DNA from: Staphylococcus shinii
GTDB lineage: Bacteria; Bacillota; Bacilli; Staphylococcales; Staphylococcaceae
NCBI RefSeq assembly: GCF_017583065.1
Contig: NZ_JAGEVL010000008.1
Coordinates: 29,280 to 93,279, forward strand
DNA: 64,000 nt
Reading direction: 5' to 3'
A program made the position numbers and the translations under genes. This document shows positions 1 to 8,812 of the stretch, piece after piece. The notes below the pieces were generated by a model. The model saw nothing but the letters and a program-made list of their open reading frames with translations. It was not told the origin of the DNA and searched no databases. The stretch's first letter is position 1; every line of letters begins with the position of its first letter.

Positions 1-450
1 ACAAAGATGTTTGAAGTTGAAGATGCGATTAAAAATGGCGCGTCTGAAGTAGATATGGTCATCAATATTGGGGCATTAAAAGACGGTCGTTTCGATGAAG
101 TACAAAAAGATATTGAAGGCGTAGTAGGCGCTGCAAATGGAAAAACAGTTAAAGTTATTATTGAAACATGCCTATTAACAGATGAAGAGAAAGTTAAAGC
201 ATCAGAATTAAGTAAAGCAGCTGGTGCAGATTTTGTTAAAACTTCAACAGGATTTGCTGGCGGAGGAGCTACTCCGGAAGATGTGAAATTAATGAAAGAT
301 ACTGTAGGAGACGATTTAGAAGTTAAAGCATCAGGTGGTGTAAGAAACTTAGAAGACTTTAACCAAATGCTTGAAGCGGGCGCAACGCGAATTGGTGCAA
401 GTGCAGGTGTTCAAATCGTTCAAGGTTTAGAAAGTAATTCTGATTATTAA
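1..450 (+). CDS. deoC: Deoxyribose-phosphate aldolase, 5' part cut off by window edge
   Basis: This enzyme cleaves 2-deoxyribose-5-phosphate to glyceraldehyde-3-phosphate and acetaldehyde in the cytoplasm, the last step of deoxynucleoside catabolism. The reading frame is open from base 1, so the true start lies upstream and about one third of a typical 220-residue protein is missing. The visible part keeps the family landmarks: EVDMVINIG, the Schiff-base lysine in FVKTSTGF and the second active-site lysine in VKASGGVRN. It is followed after 65 bases by pdp and deoB, which supply its substrate, so one deo operon is likely. The ATG at base 7 is internal, not the start. Confidence 0.95.
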   Translation, partial: TKMFEVEDAIKNGASEVDMVINIGALKDGRFDEVQKDIEGVVGAANGKTVKVIIETCLLTDEEKVKASELSKAAGADFVKTSTGFAGGGATPEDVKLMKDTVGDDLEVKASGGVRNLEDFNQMLEAGATRIGASAGVQIVQGLESNSDY

Positions 451-515
451 TTAATCATTTAACATGGGAATATCAATGTTTTTACGTCTTTATTTGAAAA
501 GGGAGGCCAACTCAT

Positions 516-1817
516 ATGAGAATGGTAGATATTATTGAAAAAAAACGTGATGGACAAATATTAACTAAACAGGAAATTGAGTATTTTATTAATGAATATA
601 CCAATGATAATATTCCAGATTATCAAGCATCAAGTTTAGCTATGGCGATATATTTTCAAGATATGAATGATGACGAACGTGCAGCATTAACAATGGCTAT
701 GGTAAATTCTGGTGACGTCATAGATTTATCTGATATCGAAGGGATTAAAGTAGATAAACATTCAACTGGCGGTGTGGGCGATACAACTACATTAGTATTA
801 GCGCCTTTAGTTGCATCAGTAGGTGTGCCTGTAGCAAAAATGAGCGGGCGTGGATTAGGGCATACTGGTGGAACGATTGATAAATTAGAATCTGTCGAAG
901 GGTTCCACGTAGAAATCAGCGAAGATAAATTTGTTAAGTTAGTTAATGAAGCGAAAGTCGCTGTTATAGGTCAAAGTGGTAACCTCACACCAGCAGATAA
1001 AAAGTTATATGGGCTTCGTGATGTTACAGGAACTGTAAATTCAATTCCATTAATTGCTTCATCAATCATGAGTAAAAAAATTGCCGCAGGTGCAGATGCC
1101 ATTGTGTTAGACGTGAAAACAGGTAATGGTGCATTTATGAAGACAATTGAAGAGGCTGAAGCGTTAGCGCATGCAATGGTTCGTATTGGTAACAATGTAG
1201 GTAGAAATACGATGGCTATCATTTCTGACATGGGCCAACCGTTAGGTAATGCTATTGGAAATGCTTTAGAAGTTAAAGAAGCAATTGAAACTTTACAAGG
1301 TAAAGGGCCAAAAGACCTTACAGAATTAGTTATGACATTAGGCTCACAAATGATTGTCGTAGGTGGTAAAGCTAAGGATTTGGGTGAAGCACGTCAATTG
1401 TTAGAAAATGCAATTCAAAATGGTTCAGCACTAGAAACATTTAGAACGTTTTTAGAAAATCAAGATGGAGACGGTTCAGTTGTAGATGATGTTGAAAAAT
1501 TACCACAAGCTAAGTATCAAATTGAATTACTAGCGCCAAAATCTGGCATTGTAACTGAAATTGTTGCCAATGAAATAGGAGTTGCTTCCATGATGTTAGG
1601 TGCAGGAAGACAAACAAAAGAAGATGATATTGATTTAAGTGTTGGTCTCATACTACATAAAAAAGTGGGAGACAAGGTGAATGAAGGAGAAGCATTATTA
1701 ACCATTCATAGTAATAAAGAACAAATTGATGACGTTAAAGATAAACTCAATCAAAATATCACAATAAGTCAAACTGGTACTGAACCGACATTGATTCACG
1801 AAATTATTACTGAATAG
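516..1817 (+). CDS. pdp: Pyrimidine-nucleoside phosphorylase
   Basis: The enzyme splits uridine, deoxyuridine or thymidine with phosphate into base and (deoxy)ribose-1-phosphate. The 433-residue length is normal for the family. The signature [16 protein letters not shown] lies at residues 110-125 and the phosphate-binding KHSTGG at 81-86. The C-terminal third is the usual all-beta domain. GGGAGG at 501-506 sits 9 bases before the chosen ATG; a second ATG at 522 would be 15 bases away. It lies between deoC and deoB, whose products use the sugar phosphate it makes. The family includes both uridine/thymidine and thymidine-only enzymes; the neighbours do not separate these. Confidence 0.95.
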   Translation: MRMVDIIEKKRDGQILTKQEIEYFINEYTNDNIPDYQASSLAMAIYFQDMNDDERAALTMAMVNSGDVIDLSDIEGIKVDKHSTGGVGDTTTLVLAPLVASVGVPVAKMSGRGLGHTGGTIDKLESVEGFHVEISEDKFVKLVNEAKVAVIGQSGNLTPADKKLYGLRDVTGTVNSIPLIASSIMSKKIAAGADAIVLDVKTGNGAFMKTIEEAEALAHAMVRIGNNVGRNTMAIISDMGQPLGNAIGNALEVKEAIETLQGKGPKDLTELVMTLGSQMIVVGGKAKDLGEARQLLENAIQNGSALETFRTFLENQDGDGSVVDDVEKLPQAKYQIELLAPKSGIVTEIVANEIGVASMMLGAGRQTKEDDIDLSVGLILHKKVGDKVNEGEALLTIHSNKEQIDDVKDKLNQNITISQTGTEPTLIHEIITE

Positions 1818-1828
1818 GAGTGAACGTC

Positions 1829-3016
1829 ATGACTACACCGTTTAAACGTGTACATTTAATCGTTATGGATTCAGTTGGCATTGGAGAAGGACCGGATGCC
1901 AAAGCTTTTAACGATGAAGGTAGCCATACATTAAAACACACATTAGAAGGTTTTAATCAAACCTTACCAAACTTACAAAAGCTTGGTTTAGGTAATATTG
2001 ATCCATTACCGATTATTGGACAAGAATCCCAGCCACAAGCTTTTTACACTAAAATGAGTGAAGCTTCAGTGGGTAAAGACACAATGACTGGTCATTGGGA
2101 AATTATGGGCTTAAATATAATGCAACCTTTTAAAGTATACCCAGAAGGCTTTCCTGAAGAACTTGTCAGTGAAATAGAATCATTAACTGGTCGTAAAGTT
2201 GTGGCTAATCGTCCTGCTTCTGGAACGCAGATTATTGATGAATGGGGCGAGCATCAAATGAAAACAGGTGATTTGATAGTTTATACTTCAGCGGACCCTG
2301 TACTTCAAATTGCTGCACATGAAGACATTATACCCTTGGAAGAATTGTATGATATCTGTGAGAAGGTTAGAGAGTTAACTAAAGTCCCAAAATACTTGAT
2401 AGGTAGAATTATTGCTAGACCTTATATAGGCGAGCCTGGTGCATTTACAAGAACTTCAAATAGACATGACTATGCTTTAAAACCATTCGGTAGAACAGTG
2501 ATGAATGAATTAAAAGACAATGGTTATGATGTGATTGCTTTAGGCAAAATCAATGATATTTTTGATGGTGAAGGTGTGACTGAATCAATTCGTACCAAAG
2601 ATAATATGGATGGTATGGATAAATTAGTTGAAACTGTACAAAGAGACTTTAATGGGATGAGTTTCTTAAACCTTGTTGATTTTGACGCGTTATATGGCCA
2701 TCGTCGTGATAAAGGTGGTTATGCGCAAGCGCTTAAAGAGTTTGATGAGCGTCTACCAGAACTTATTAATCATTTACAGGAAGACGATCTTGTGATTATT
2801 ACAGCCGACCATGGGAATGACCCGACTGCAGATGGCACAGACCATACAAGAGAGTTTATACCAGTATTGATGTTTAGCCCAAAAATTAAAGATTATCATG
2901 AATTAACAGTTGATAATACATTTAGTTCTTTAGGAGCAACGATTGCGGATAACTTTGGCGTGAAATTACCAGAGTTTGGTAGAAGTTACTTAAAAGAAAT
3001 GGGTGTTGAAAAATGA
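1829..3016 (+). CDS. deoB: Phosphopentomutase
   Basis: It interconverts (deoxy)ribose-1-phosphate and (deoxy)ribose-5-phosphate, linking pdp to deoC. The start is ATG 1829, 8 bases after the TAGGAG at 1815-1820; a GTG at 1820 lies in that ribosome binding site and is rejected. The 395-residue protein belongs to the alkaline phosphatase superfamily: metal-binding Asp14 in VMDSVG, Thr85 in GKDTMTGHW (the phosphorylated residue in the Bacillus cereus enzyme) and a C-terminal [10 protein letters not shown] metal motif. Only 11 bases separate it from pdp, and its stop overlaps the next gene by 4 bases, so the three are translated together. Confidence 0.96.
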   Translation: MTTPFKRVHLIVMDSVGIGEGPDAKAFNDEGSHTLKHTLEGFNQTLPNLQKLGLGNIDPLPIIGQESQPQAFYTKMSEASVGKDTMTGHWEIMGLNIMQPFKVYPEGFPEELVSEIESLTGRKVVANRPASGTQIIDEWGEHQMKTGDLIVYTSADPVLQIAAHEDIIPLEELYDICEKVRELTKVPKYLIGRIIARPYIGEPGAFTRTSNRHDYALKPFGRTVMNELKDNGYDVIALGKINDIFDGEGVTESIRTKDNMDGMDKLVETVQRDFNGMSFLNLVDFDALYGHRRDKGGYAQALKEFDERLPELINHLQEDDLVIITADHGNDPTADGTDHTREFIPVLMFSPKIKDYHELTVDNTFSSLGATIADNFGVKLPEFGRSYLKEMGVEK

Positions 3017-3366
3017 ATAAAATAGCAAGAGTAGTTTTTGGAATTGTTTTTAGCGTTGCTGGTGTCTTGCATTTTAAAGATGAACAAAAATTTAGAGCAA
3101 TCGTACCGTCATATCTTCCGTTCAGAAAAGCAGCAGTGTTAATTACTGGTGTGTTTGAAGTTATTTTTGGTTTATTATTACTAACTCGCAAACCGTCACC
3201 ATGCTTGAAAAAGTCTATCATTGCGTTTTTATGGGCTGTGTTTCCAGCCAATATTTACATGGCGCGTAACAATATGCCTTTAGGCGGCAAAGAACTACCA
3301 AAGTGGGCGTTGTATGGTAGGCTTCCGTTACAGTTTGTTATGATAAAGATGATAAGCAAACTATAA
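3013..3366 (+). CDS. DoxX-like small membrane protein, function unknown
   Basis: A 117-residue protein with about four hydrophobic helices (roughly 4-20, 38-58, 66-80 and 100-114). The overall pattern, with VLHF after helix 1 and [25 protein letters not shown] before the last helix, resembles the DoxX / DUF4267-type membrane family; the specific function is unknown. Its ATG overlaps the deoB stop (ATGA), so translation is coupled to the deo operon, and a hairpin with a T-run follows at once. The coupling could mean a role in nucleoside or pentose use, but it may only reflect shared transcription. Family assignment is by general resemblance. Confidence 0.7.
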   Translation: MNKIARVVFGIVFSVAGVLHFKDEQKFRAIVPSYLPFRKAAVLITGVFEVIFGLLLLTRKPSPCLKKSIIAFLWAVFPANIYMARNNMPLGGKELPKWALYGRLPLQFVMIKMISKL

Positions 3367-3387
3367 ATTATGGTTTGAATAATACAG

Positions 3388-3436
3388 AAACGCTTCAGAG
3401 TGAACATTGATAAATGTATACTTTGAAGCGTTTTTT
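3388..3436 (+). terminator. Terminator of the deo operon
   Basis: The arm AAACGCTTCA (3388-3397) pairs with TGAAGCGTTT (from 3424) and is followed by a run of six T. The inner arms also pair partly (ACATT with AATGT). It ends the deoC-pdp-deoB-DoxX transcript. Confidence 0.85.
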
Positions 3437-3500
3437 ATTTAAGGGTAAGGTTACTATATATGATTTAAATAGTTCTAAATATAACACTTACGTTTGATAA

Positions 3501-3547
3501 AAAAGATGAAGTTAAGCATAGATTTTTAAGCTTAACTTCATCTTTTT
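3501..3547. terminator. Bidirectional terminator between deo operon and luxS
   Basis: A 17-bp perfect stem, AAAAGATGAAGTTAAGC with its complement starting at 3531, has A-rich and T-rich flanks, so it can stop transcription from either side. It lies about 60 bases after the minus-strand luxS stop. Confidence 0.85.
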
Positions 3548-3604
3548 ATTAATAACAAATAATTATTTATGTTCTATTTTCATTGTAAAGACTTTAGTTT
3601 AAAG

Positions 3605-4075
3605 TTACTTATTATCGCCATAAATATCATGCCATTCATCTTTTTTATCTAAAAATGTTTGCGCGATGTCTTTTGCGCCTTCTAATGAATGACTCTCTGC
3701 CCAACCACATTGTACTTCATTACAAGCGGGTACTTCTGTAGCATTTAATACGTCTTGAATTGTTTTTTCGATGATTTGTAGTACATCTCCATAATCATCA
3801 TGGTTAATGAATGAAACGTAAAAGCCAGTCTGACAACCCATTGGACTAATATCAACGACTTTATCTGAATGGTTACGGATATTTTCAGCCATAAGATGTT
3901 CTAGTGAGTGTAATCCAGGCATATCCATATGTTCTTTATTTGGCTGTTTGAAGCGGATGTCATATTTATGAATAACATCTCCGTTTGCGCCTTCCATTTT
4001 CCCTGCAAGTCTTAAAAATGGCGCAGATACGATTGTGTGATCTAAATTGAAGCTTTCAACATTCATTTTTGGCAT
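3605..4075 (-). CDS. luxS: S-ribosylhomocysteine lyase
   Basis: LuxS cleaves S-ribosylhomocysteine to homocysteine and DPD, the precursor of autoinducer-2, in the activated methyl cycle. The 156-residue protein has the metal motif HSLEH (His56, Glu59, His60), the third ligand Cys123 in CNEVQCGW, and Cys81 in MGCQTG. An AGGAGG lies just upstream of the ATG on the minus strand. It is a single gene with its own promoter (4108-4136) and terminator, divergent from the amidohydrolase pair. AI-2 synthesis is known for the family; whether this strain uses it as a signal cannot be told from sequence. Confidence 0.97.
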   Translation of the reverse strand: MPKMNVESFNLDHTIVSAPFLRLAGKMEGANGDVIHKYDIRFKQPNKEHMDMPGLHSLEHLMAENIRNHSDKVVDISPMGCQTGFYVSFINHDDYGDVLQIIEKTIQDVLNATEVPACNEVQCGWAESHSLEGAKDIAQTFLDKKDEWHDIYGDNK

Positions 4076-4107
4076 GGTACGGCCCTCCTAATATTTTACC
4101 TAAGGTA

Positions 4108-4136
4108 ATTGTAACAAGACCAAACAGTATTTACAA
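4108..4136 (-). promoter_or_regulatory. Candidate luxS promoter
   Basis: Reading the minus strand, TTGTAA (4131-4136) is followed 17 bases later by TACAAT (4108-4113), a good vegetative sigma-A match about 33 bases before the luxS start codon. Confidence 0.65.
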
Positions 4137-4180
4137 TTTCTGTATTTGGGTAAACCCATAGAACAACTATCAGTTATTAT

Positions 4181-4225
4181 AAATTTCAGAAAATTAATGA
4201 CAGAATCCAATAAACCCGATAGAAT
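4181..4225 (+). promoter_or_regulatory. CodY-like box plus sigma-A promoter for the amidohydrolase/ATP-grasp pair
   Basis: AAATTTCAGAAAATT at 4181-4195 matches the CodY consensus AATTTTCWGAAAATT in 14 of 15 positions. One base later comes ATGACA (4197-4202), then a 17-base spacer and TAGAAT (4220-4225), a strong promoter match. The box abuts the -35, so CodY binding would be expected to block this promoter when branched-chain amino acids and GTP are plentiful. The match is seen directly; binding is inferred. Confidence 0.65.
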
Positions 4226-4344
4226 AAGTAATAATTAAAACAAGTTTTGTACGTTATAAATTGTGTTATTAAATAAATTACTTATTGCGTTTCACTTTAG
4301 TGTTAATCGCTATAAAGGCAATATTAGGAGGGCGTATTTATACT

Positions 4345-5529
4345 ATGGAAAACAAACAAATTATTTTAGATTACATAGAAAATGATAAATATAAATTTTT
4401 AGAAATGAGTCATCAAATACACCAAAGACCTGAATTAGGGAACGAAGAAATTTTTGCTTCTAGATCATTAATTGAAATGTTAATTGCAAATGATTTTGGA
4501 GTTGAAACGAATATTGCTGGTCATGCTACTGGTTTTATAGCTAGGTACGAATCAGATTTACCAGGTCCTACAATAGGATTTTTAGCAGAGTATGACGCTT
4601 TACCAGGTTTAGGTCATGCTTGTGGTCATAATATTATTGGAACAGCAAGCACTTTTGCAGGTATTGCGTTGAAGCAACTTATAAATAAAATAGGTGGGAA
4701 GGTTATTGTGCTTGGATGTCCAGCTGAAGAAGGTGGGGAAAATGGGAGCGCTAAAGCAACTTATGTTAAAGAAGGCGTAATTGATGAATTAGATATTGCA
4801 TTAATGGTGCATCCTGGAAACGAAACTTATAGAACGATTGATACTTTAGCGGTAGATGTTTTAGATATCAAATTTTATGGTAAAAGTACACATGCTTCTG
4901 AAAATGCTGATGAAGCTAGAAATGCGTTGGACGCAATGATTTCTTATTTTAATGGTGTAGCGCAATTGAGACAACATATTAAAAATGGACAACGTGTACA
5001 TGGTGTCATATTAGACGGTGGTAAAGCGGCCAATATAATTCCAGATTATACACATGCGCGTTTTTATACAAGAGCAACTTCACGTCAAGAATTAGATATA
5101 TTAACAGAACGTGTAGGACATATTGCAAAAGGTGCAGCCATTCAAACTGGTTGTGATTATGAATTTGGCCCAATACAAAACGGCGTAAATGAATTTATAA
5201 AATCTTCTAAGTTAGACGATTTATTTGCGAAATACGCAACTGAAATGGGAGAAGCCGTTATAGATGACGATTTCGGATATGGGTCTACAGATACAGGGAA
5301 TGTAAGCCACATCGTACCTACAATACATCCGCATATTAAAATAGGATCTCGCAATTTGGTTGGCCACACGCATAGATTTCGTGAAGCTGCAATAAGTACA
5401 CACGGTGATAATGCCTTAATCAGAGGCACGAAGATTCTTGCCTTAATGGGCTTAGAATTAATCACTAATAAAGCGTTGTTTGATGAAATTATTGAGCAAC
5501 ACCGATATATAAAGGAGCATAAAAAATGA
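4345..5529 (+). CDS. M20-family amidohydrolase / metallopeptidase
   Basis: A 394-residue zinc hydrolase of the M20 family (aminoacylase / p-aminobenzoyl-glutamate hydrolase type) that should cleave an amide or peptide bond of a small acylated or dipeptide substrate. Visible motifs are HQRPELGNEE (26-35), EYDALPGLGHACGHN (82-96, with a cysteine metal ligand typical of the M20D branch), PAEEGG (126-131), MVHPGN (154-159) and a late HTHRFREA. An AGGAGGG lies 12 bases before ATG 4345; the frame is open further upstream but without a better start. The gene overlaps the following ATP-grasp gene by 4 bases. The substrate is unknown. Confidence 0.85.
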   Translation: MENKQIILDYIENDKYKFLEMSHQIHQRPELGNEEIFASRSLIEMLIANDFGVETNIAGHATGFIARYESDLPGPTIGFLAEYDALPGLGHACGHNIIGTASTFAGIALKQLINKIGGKVIVLGCPAEEGGENGSAKATYVKEGVIDELDIALMVHPGNETYRTIDTLAVDVLDIKFYGKSTHASENADEARNALDAMISYFNGVAQLRQHIKNGQRVHGVILDGGKAANIIPDYTHARFYTRATSRQELDILTERVGHIAKGAAIQTGCDYEFGPIQNGVNEFIKSSKLDDLFAKYATEMGEAVIDDDFGYGSTDTGNVSHIVPTIHPHIKIGSRNLVGHTHRFREAAISTHGDNALIRGTKILALMGLELITNKALFDEIIEQHRYIKEHKK

Positions 5530-6728
5530 ATAATCGAAGCTCTCTGCACCCTCAATTAACACTTAGTGATCTTTATGATTCTAGTATTGTCTATACTTCA
5601 AGGCCATCATACGTTTCAAATCCTTGGTTAGAGCCTGAAGAACATCAATCTAATTTTCTAACTGGTAGAGAGCTCATCATCGCTAACCAAATGCCTGTAA
5701 TAGTACATGAGGCATGTGTTACAAATAAATTGGAAATATTGTTTGAAGCAGTGGGTAAAGTTATCCCTTCAAATATTATTCAATTTAATGATCAAAGAAG
5801 TTATGAACAGGTGATTCAAGATTTAGCAATAAATGACAATAAAAAAATATATTTTCAATATATTCACGGTGAAGATATTGTAAACAAAGCGCATTATGCG
5901 TTAAATAAAGATGTTTTTATGGCTTTAAATAATAAAGCACGGATTCCAGAATGGACTAATTACAAATATTTACCTAAAAGAGAAGTTGTAGGGATTGATG
6001 ATTTTAGTGATGCGGTTTCTTTTTGGGCATTTCCATTTGTTTTAAAACCTGGTGATGACTTACCGACAGCAGGTGGATATGGTGTTATGATTTGTAATAA
6101 TGAAAGGGATTTAGAGCAAGCTAAAATCCGAATTGAAAAAGCAAAAAATGAAACAGATACAATTATTATAGAGCAAAAAGTAGAAATAGTTACGAATTAT
6201 TGTGTACAATTTGCATATTCTAAAGATACAGGTATTCAATACATTGGTACATCCGACCAGATTACAGATAATTATGGTTCTTACAAAGGGAACCAAAATA
6301 CACATGATGTTCCACAATCAGTGATTCAAGCTGGCAGAGAAATAATGGAAATAGGCGTAGCAGAAGGGTACTTTGGTATCGCTGGGTTTGATTTGCTATT
6401 AGATAAACATGGAGAAGTATTTGCCATAGATTTAAATTTCAGACAAAATGGTTCAACGAGTATGTTATTGCTAGAACCTGAATTGCAAGGTAGATATCAT
6501 AAATTCTTTAGTTATTTAGCACCAGATAATTGTGATAACGAACATTTCTTCGATACAATTGAAAAATATATAAATAAAGGTGTCTTATTCCCATTATCAT
6601 ATTATGACGGTGATTGGTATAAGAATGAAACTGTTAAATCAAGGTTTGGTTGTATTTGGCACGGAGAAAGTAAAGTGTTAGTGGAAGCAATGGAGCAACA
6701 GTTTTTAAAAGAACTGAAAAAAGGCTGA
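5526..6728 (+). CDS. ATP-grasp ligase-like protein, substrate unknown
   Basis: A 400-residue cytoplasmic protein with an ATP-grasp fold: Lys174 in FVLKPGDD, the flexible glycine loop TAGGYG (181-186), IIIEQKVE (213-220) and the metal-binding Asp302/Asn304 in FAIDLNFRQNGS. The first 110 residues form a separate alpha/beta N-terminal domain. ATP-grasp enzymes usually join a carboxylate to an amine through an acyl-phosphate. Translation is coupled to the M20 hydrolase (ATGA overlap), so one protein may make and the other break the same amide. No better-known relative (biotin carboxylase, D-Ala ligase, glutathione synthase) is recognisable. A poorly characterised gene. Confidence 0.75.
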   Translation: MNNRSSLHPQLTLSDLYDSSIVYTSRPSYVSNPWLEPEEHQSNFLTGRELIIANQMPVIVHEACVTNKLEILFEAVGKVIPSNIIQFNDQRSYEQVIQDLAINDNKKIYFQYIHGEDIVNKAHYALNKDVFMALNNKARIPEWTNYKYLPKREVVGIDDFSDAVSFWAFPFVLKPGDDLPTAGGYGVMICNNERDLEQAKIRIEKAKNETDTIIIEQKVEIVTNYCVQFAYSKDTGIQYIGTSDQITDNYGSYKGNQNTHDVPQSVIQAGREIMEIGVAEGYFGIAGFDLLLDKHGEVFAIDLNFRQNGSTSMLLLEPELQGRYHKFFSYLAPDNCDNEHFFDTIEKYINKGVLFPLSYYDGDWYKNETVKSRFGCIWHGESKVLVEAMEQQFLKELKKG

Positions 6729-6971
6729 TATAATCTATAGAACCTATTAAAAGATGAATGTAGGTAATTTTCTCAGTATCGTATAGAAAGTTGATATGCC
6801 TATGACAGTAAGCATAAGGCTCTTTCACAGTAACAGCTGTTTGCTGTCAAACTTTTATCATGAATATAAGTTGTATGTCTTCTCGTTTATTATCGGCGAT
6901 TGACTAGAACCATGCAGTCCTTTATATTCTTAATATAGGTAATTTATTATGAATGGATTGAAGGTGTTTTG

Positions 6972-7637
6972 ATGTCTTATAAAGAAAACTCATTTTTTAA
7001 AGAAATATTAATTAATGAAGTATTTTATGTTGCAACGGAAGCAAAAGAATTAATCAGACAAGAAGTAGATGATAACAAGGTCGTATGTACATGGTCTGAT
7101 AAAGAGACTGCTGAAGCTTACTTGAAAAAGCAAAAAATTGATTACGATAAAATTAAGAAGATAGATATCGATCGCTTTGTAACTTATGAAATCGATAATG
7201 TCTTTGAAGATAACGAACAAGTATTGATGAATCCTACTTCTGAAAAAGACGGTGAACTTATACCTATCGCAGAAGCTACGAATGAATTAATGTCTGATTT
7301 AGATAACATTCGTTTGAAAGAATTTGTTAAAGATGTTGCAAAAGAAGACGCAGTATTCGGTTTGACAAATAAAAGCGTTAAACAATTTCTTATGATTAGT
7401 GATGAATCACATCAAAGACCTAATATCATGCCTGTATGGAGTATCAAAAACAGAGCTGAGAAGGTAAGAGATGAAGATTTTGAAGAGTGCGACATCATAG
7501 AAGTAGAAGGCGAAGTATTTGCTGAATGGTTAGATAACCTAAGAGATGATGATAACGCAGTTGCAATTGATTTGAAACCAGGCGTTTTAGGTAGTGTAGT
7601 ACCTGCACAAAAAGTATTGGATCAGCTTCCTTTTTAA
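6972..7637 (+). CDS. DUF2750-type protein with internal duplication
   Basis: A 221-residue acidic cytoplasmic protein of unknown function. Residues about 8-65 (FFKEILINEVFYVAT ... VVCTWSDKETAEAYL) and 125-200 (VFGLTNKSVKQFLMIS ... IMPVWSIKNRAEKVR) follow the same plan, with a W-S motif and a following A-E helix, so the gene seems to hold two copies of a DUF2750-like unit. ATG 6972 is preferred to the TTG at 6969 because the weak ribosome binding site GAAGGTG ends about 6 bases before it. It stands alone, ended by a strong hairpin. Confidence 0.7.
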   Translation: MSYKENSFFKEILINEVFYVATEAKELIRQEVDDNKVVCTWSDKETAEAYLKKQKIDYDKIKKIDIDRFVTYEIDNVFEDNEQVLMNPTSEKDGELIPIAEATNELMSDLDNIRLKEFVKDVAKEDAVFGLTNKSVKQFLMISDESHQRPNIMPVWSIKNRAEKVRDEDFEECDIIEVEGEVFAEWLDNLRDDDNAVAIDLKPGVLGSVVPAQKVLDQLPF

Positions 7638-7640
7638 ATT

Positions 7641-7684
7641 AAAAGGGCTCTAAGACATGAAAATATGTCTCGGAGTCCTTTTAT
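7641..7684. terminator. Bidirectional terminator between the DUF2750 gene and coaW
   Basis: AAAAGGGCTC ... AGACAT pairs with ATGTCT ... GAGTCCTTTT. A-rich and T-rich flanks let it serve both converging genes. Confidence 0.85.
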
Positions 7685-7714
7685 CTTTACAGGCAGTAAA
7701 TAATTGGATTTTGT

Positions 7715-8512
7715 TTATAAATGAATAGCACCTAGTGCCCCTGAAAAGGCGCCATGTTCAATATAATACGGTTTGAAGCCTCTTAACACGGTATAGTCTT
7801 TAACGACTTCTTTCAATAATTCATTGTTATGGAATGATGAACCGATATATGCAACATTTTCTGTGCTATGTTCTCTAGCTACAGTGATAGACATCGTAGT
7901 GATAACTTCACCGACGACACCTATGACAGAAGCCAATTTATCAGAATCTGTAAAGTTAGTATCTAAATTATGTAAGACATTACCAAAGTTTGCTGCTGTT
8001 AAATCACCAGATATGGGTGGCTCACTATCTTTATATATGTGTTTTACTTTCAAGTCAATAATATCTCTATTACCGTTTTGAGCAGTATCGGTTAATTTTT
8101 TATAGTCTTTTATTCCGGTTAATAGATAACCTAGGCCTTGTATCATACCGCCGCCAGTACCAACGCCACCGACACGCTGTTGACTATCTCCATTAGAAAA
8201 ATGTATAGAAGTACCTGTACCTACATTTGTGAAAATGTAATCATCTAAAAAGTGTCCTTGTTCTTCAAGCAGTATTTCTAGCCCTTTGGCAGCTGCATCA
8301 AATTCAACAAATACACGTGCATCAAAATTTAATTTTTCATTTATGAGTGCAGCTTGACCGCCTGTCAAACTAATACTTTCACAGTCTTGTTGGCTCAACC
8401 ATTTGATGACATCATCGATTTCCGTTGTTAATCTTGTATTATATTCACGTTTACCGGCATAATCTTGAACAATTTTAATAAGCGTTCCACCAGCATCGAT
8501 GCCAATTTTCAT
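7715..8512 (-). CDS. coaW: Type II pantothenate kinase
   Basis: CoaW phosphorylates pantothenate, the first step of coenzyme A synthesis. Type II enzymes are typical of staphylococci and, as known from S. aureus, are not inhibited by CoA. The 265-residue protein starts [10 protein letters not shown] (phosphate loop DAGGT, 6-10) and has a glycine-rich [15 protein letters not shown] segment and GGQAAL, as in the eukaryotic-like family. AGGAGG precedes the minus-strand ATG. It is monocistronic, convergent with the DUF2750 gene and divergent from the GNAT gene. Confidence 0.93.
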   Translation of the reverse strand: MKIGIDAGGTLIKIVQDYAGKREYNTRLTTEIDDVIKWLSQQDCESISLTGGQAALINEKLNFDARVFVEFDAAAKGLEILLEEQGHFLDDYIFTNVGTGTSIHFSNGDSQQRVGGVGTGGGMIQGLGYLLTGIKDYKKLTDTAQNGNRDIIDLKVKHIYKDSEPPISGDLTAANFGNVLHNLDTNFTDSDKLASVIGVVGEVITTMSITVAREHSTENVAYIGSSFHNNELLKEVVKDYTVLRGFKPYYIEHGAFSGALGAIHL

Positions 8513-8548
8513 CTTTGAATTCCTCCTAAAAAATTTCCATTTTAACTA

Positions 8549-8576
8549 ATAGTATAATAAAATTTAAGAAAATCAA
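8549..8576 (-). promoter_or_regulatory. Candidate coaW promoter
   Basis: On the minus strand TTGATT (8571-8576) is followed after 16 bases by TACTAT (8549-8554), about 37 bases upstream of the coaW start. Confidence 0.5.
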
Positions 8577-8812
8577 CTAAGAATTTACTAGAGTAGCAAT
8601 TTCTTCACTTGAATTAAGATTAAATATGAAAATAAATGAGTGAAATATAGACTCACATATTTTATCTTTTGAGAGAATAATTAGAATAGGCAAAATATCA
8701 ATAAGTAATAGAGCGATGAATATATTTTAAAATTAATTCTAGTTTTATAGATTATTTCATGTGTAATAGTGGTATTAATAATTACTACTACGTTTTTAAT
8801 AGGGGATATTAA
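8577..8812. other. AT-rich divergent intergenic region
   Basis: The rest of the 300-base gap between coaW and the GNAT gene is very AT-rich. I see no gene, no hairpin with a T-run and no clear operator in it. A promoter for the GNAT gene must lie here but no single pair of boxes stands out. Confidence 0.5.

Noticed and set aside
2922..3251. Minus-strand frame opposite the DoxX-like gene
   Set aside because: Antisense to two recognisable genes, no ribosome binding site, and no family-like sequence.
5157..5555. Minus-strand frame opposite the M20 gene end
   Set aside because: Antisense shadow of a conserved gene; composition is odd and there is no start signal.
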